Assembly (NCBI GenBank): GCA_964415395.1
Contig: CAYPZU010000084.1
Location: 1 to 7,644, forward strand
Direction: 5' to 3'
DNA: 7,644 bases
From: CAYPZU01 sp964415395
GTDB lineage: Bacteria; Chlamydiota; Chlamydiia; Chlamydiales; SM23-39
In this document: in pieces, positions 6,790 to 7,644 of the stretch
Position numbering within the stretch: the first letter of the stretch is position 1
Layout: the number at the start of each line of letters is the position of its first letter
The notes under the pieces: model-generated
What the model saw: the letters and a program-made list of their open reading frames with translations, nothing else
Database searches by the model: none
What the model was told of the DNA's origin: nothing
Made by a program: the position numbers and the translations under genes

Positions 6790-7482
6790 ATGTCTATTAG
6801 AATCGATATGTTGCATGAATGTTCTCACGATTGCTTTGAAAACAGGATCAAATATTACGAGGAGCGGATCACGTCTTTAAGCAGGCGGGTTTATGACCTC
6901 TCCGATTTCATCTCCCGTTCGAAGCGGTATGAATATACAGCCCCTCCATCGCTGGATCGGGAACTCGTTGAGCTGCGTATCGCGGTCGCTGATTTAGAGC
7001 AGATTTCCGTTCAGATCGATGGCGAAGTGGACGGGCTTCAGCACCATTTCCAGTCGGTTCGCGAAACGACCTTATCTCAGCTGGATCGGTATTCGAAAGA
7101 TCTTGGGTGGACTCTCAGAAGATTCGAGCAGTTGAAAGGGGATGCGGACAGAACGGCAGAAAGAGGCTTAAAGACCAACCGAATGGTCGAGCCTGAAAGC
7201 GAAGAGGAGTCAGAGCCGGTGCACGATTTTGAAGAGCCGCTTCCTCATTCCGATTCTCCGAGACCCCATCGCCGGAGAGGCGACTCGCCGGAAATTTCCG
7301 ATGAAGAGGAAGAAGAAGTTTACACACCCCCGACTTGCTGGGAGAGAACGCAGCAAAGAGCGCAGGAACTCTTGAATACGGGAAAAAGATGGGTTCGCAG
7401 GAACCGCGGTTTCGCCGCTTCGATCGCTCTCAACGTTGTCCTCCTTGCAATGCGCAAGTTCTCGAAGAGCTGCGCTAACTAA
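6790..7482 (+). CDS. Unrecognised coiled-coil protein with acidic linker and C-terminal membrane anchor
   Basis: Not recognised as any family; 230 residues with clear architecture. Residues 9-15 (HECSHDC) alternate His and Cys. About 17-45 and 56-125 are charged, heptad-like helices (such as YYEERITSLSRRVYDLSDF and LVELRIAVADLEQISVQI) likely to form coiled coils. About 133-178 is a low-complexity acidic and proline-containing linker with SEEESE and DEEEEE runs around a basic patch (PRPHRRRGD). After a short helix (WERTQQRAQELLNTGKRW) and basic residues RRNR comes one hydrophobic segment, GFAASIALNVVLLAM (207-221), then RKFSKSCAN. No signal peptide is present, so the likely topology is cytoplasmic (or host-cytosolic, if it is an effector) with a C-terminal tail anchor. 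It has its own promoter and a terminator, so it is probably monocistronic. Start ATG 6790 is preferred for its position after the promoter; ATG 6808 is possible. It is reminiscent of membrane-associated proteins of intracellular bacteria, but it lacks the paired hydrophobic segments of chlamydial Inc proteins. Confidence 0.75.
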   Translation: MSIRIDMLHECSHDCFENRIKYYEERITSLSRRVYDLSDFISRSKRYEYTAPPSLDRELVELRIAVADLEQISVQIDGEVDGLQHHFQSVRETTLSQLDRYSKDLGWTLRRFEQLKGDADRTAERGLKTNRMVEPESEEESEPVHDFEEPLPHSDSPRPHRRRGDSPEISDEEEEEVYTPPTCWERTQQRAQELLNTGKRWVRRNRGFAASIALNVVLLAMRKFSKSCAN

Positions 7483-7495
7483 CCCGGCTAGCAAT

Positions 7496-7533
7496 CTCGG
7501 GCCTTAAGGCCCGAGTTCATTCATTCCCTTTTT
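7496..7533 (+). terminator. GC-rich hairpin terminator after the coiled-coil gene
   Basis: A perfect 20-base palindrome (7496-7515) folds as an 8-bp stem, CTCGGGCC pairing with GGCCCGAG, with a TTAA loop. It starts 13 bases after the stop codon. Downstream is a T-rich stretch (TTCATTCATTCCC) and then TTTTT at 7529-7533. The stem is strong, but the uninterrupted T-run is delayed, so termination strength is uncertain. Confidence 0.65.
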
Positions 7534-7644
7534 CGATATCGGCTACGGCAGCAACTACGAGCCCCTTCCAGGCAAGCCTCAGGGCGAGGATCTTATCGGG
7601 ACAGGCTCCTGAGCCAGAGATCCCTTTAATGAAGCGCTCGCAGG
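7520..7644 (+). pseudogene. 3' fragment of a second tpsB-like gene (broken, continues past window)
   Basis: Translation from 7520 reads FIPFFDIGYGSNYEPLPGKP, then QGEDLIGTGS and a TGA at 7610-7612. It aligns without gaps to the intact TpsB at 6503-6592: 23 of 30 residues and 72 of 90 bases are identical. The TGA falls where TpsB has the Gly of PGARY. Reading on in the same frame gives ARDPFNEALAG against ARYTLGQTLTG, so the homology continues past the stop to the window edge. The upstream two-thirds or more of a tpsB (signal peptide, POTRA domains, early barrel, VRGY) is missing, and no start is present. It is a relic of a diverged paralogue. The homology starts directly after the terminator palindrome. 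Confidence 0.8.

Noticed and set aside
7629..7644. ATG (AAG CGC TCG CAG) as the start of a new gene at the right edge
   Set aside because: It is in a different frame from the gapless tpsB-like alignment that runs to the window end, and has no clear ribosome binding site. Too little sequence remains to support a gene.

Overview
The window carries a two-partner secretion (type Vb) locus of a Gram-negative bacterium, read entirely on the + strand. A very large FHA-like exoprotein (TpsA, cut off by the left window edge) is followed with a 1-nt overlap by its dedicated outer-membrane transporter (TpsB, FhaC/ShlB type). After a 71-bp, very AT-rich gap with a good promoter comes an unrecognised coiled-coil protein with a C-terminal hydrophobic anchor, then a GC-rich hairpin, and finally the broken 3' part of a second tpsB-like gene that runs off the right edge.

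Layout: 1-5012 TpsA (end of the TPS domain, an FHA-like helix region, about 20 repeats of an N-x-G-I type, a second repeat family with AQIGH-like motifs, and a cysteine-rich tail); 5012-6718 TpsB (signal peptide, two POTRA domains, 16-strand-type barrel with the VRGY motif); 6719-6789 AT-rich promoter region; 6790-7482 coiled-coil/tail-anchor protein; 7496-7533 hairpin terminator; about 7520-7644 tpsB pseudogene fragment. No RNA genes, CRISPR arrays or insertion sequences were seen.

How the parts work together: TpsA would cross the inner membrane by Sec, and its N-terminal TPS domain would be recognised by the POTRA domains of TpsB. The chain would then thread through the TpsB barrel and fold into a long beta-helix at the cell surface. 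The overlapping tpsA stop and tpsB start indicate one transcript and coupled translation. The third gene has its own promoter, and nothing in the sequence ties it functionally to the secretion pair.

The organism is not certain. The genes are GC-rich (mid-50s percent by eye) while the intergenic promoter is about 14% GC. A cysteine-rich surface protein, cysteine-bearing POTRA domains and a neighbouring coiled-coil/anchor protein would fit an environmental member of the Chlamydiota or the PVC group. This is a low-confidence inference; any outer-membrane bacterium with TPS systems remains possible.
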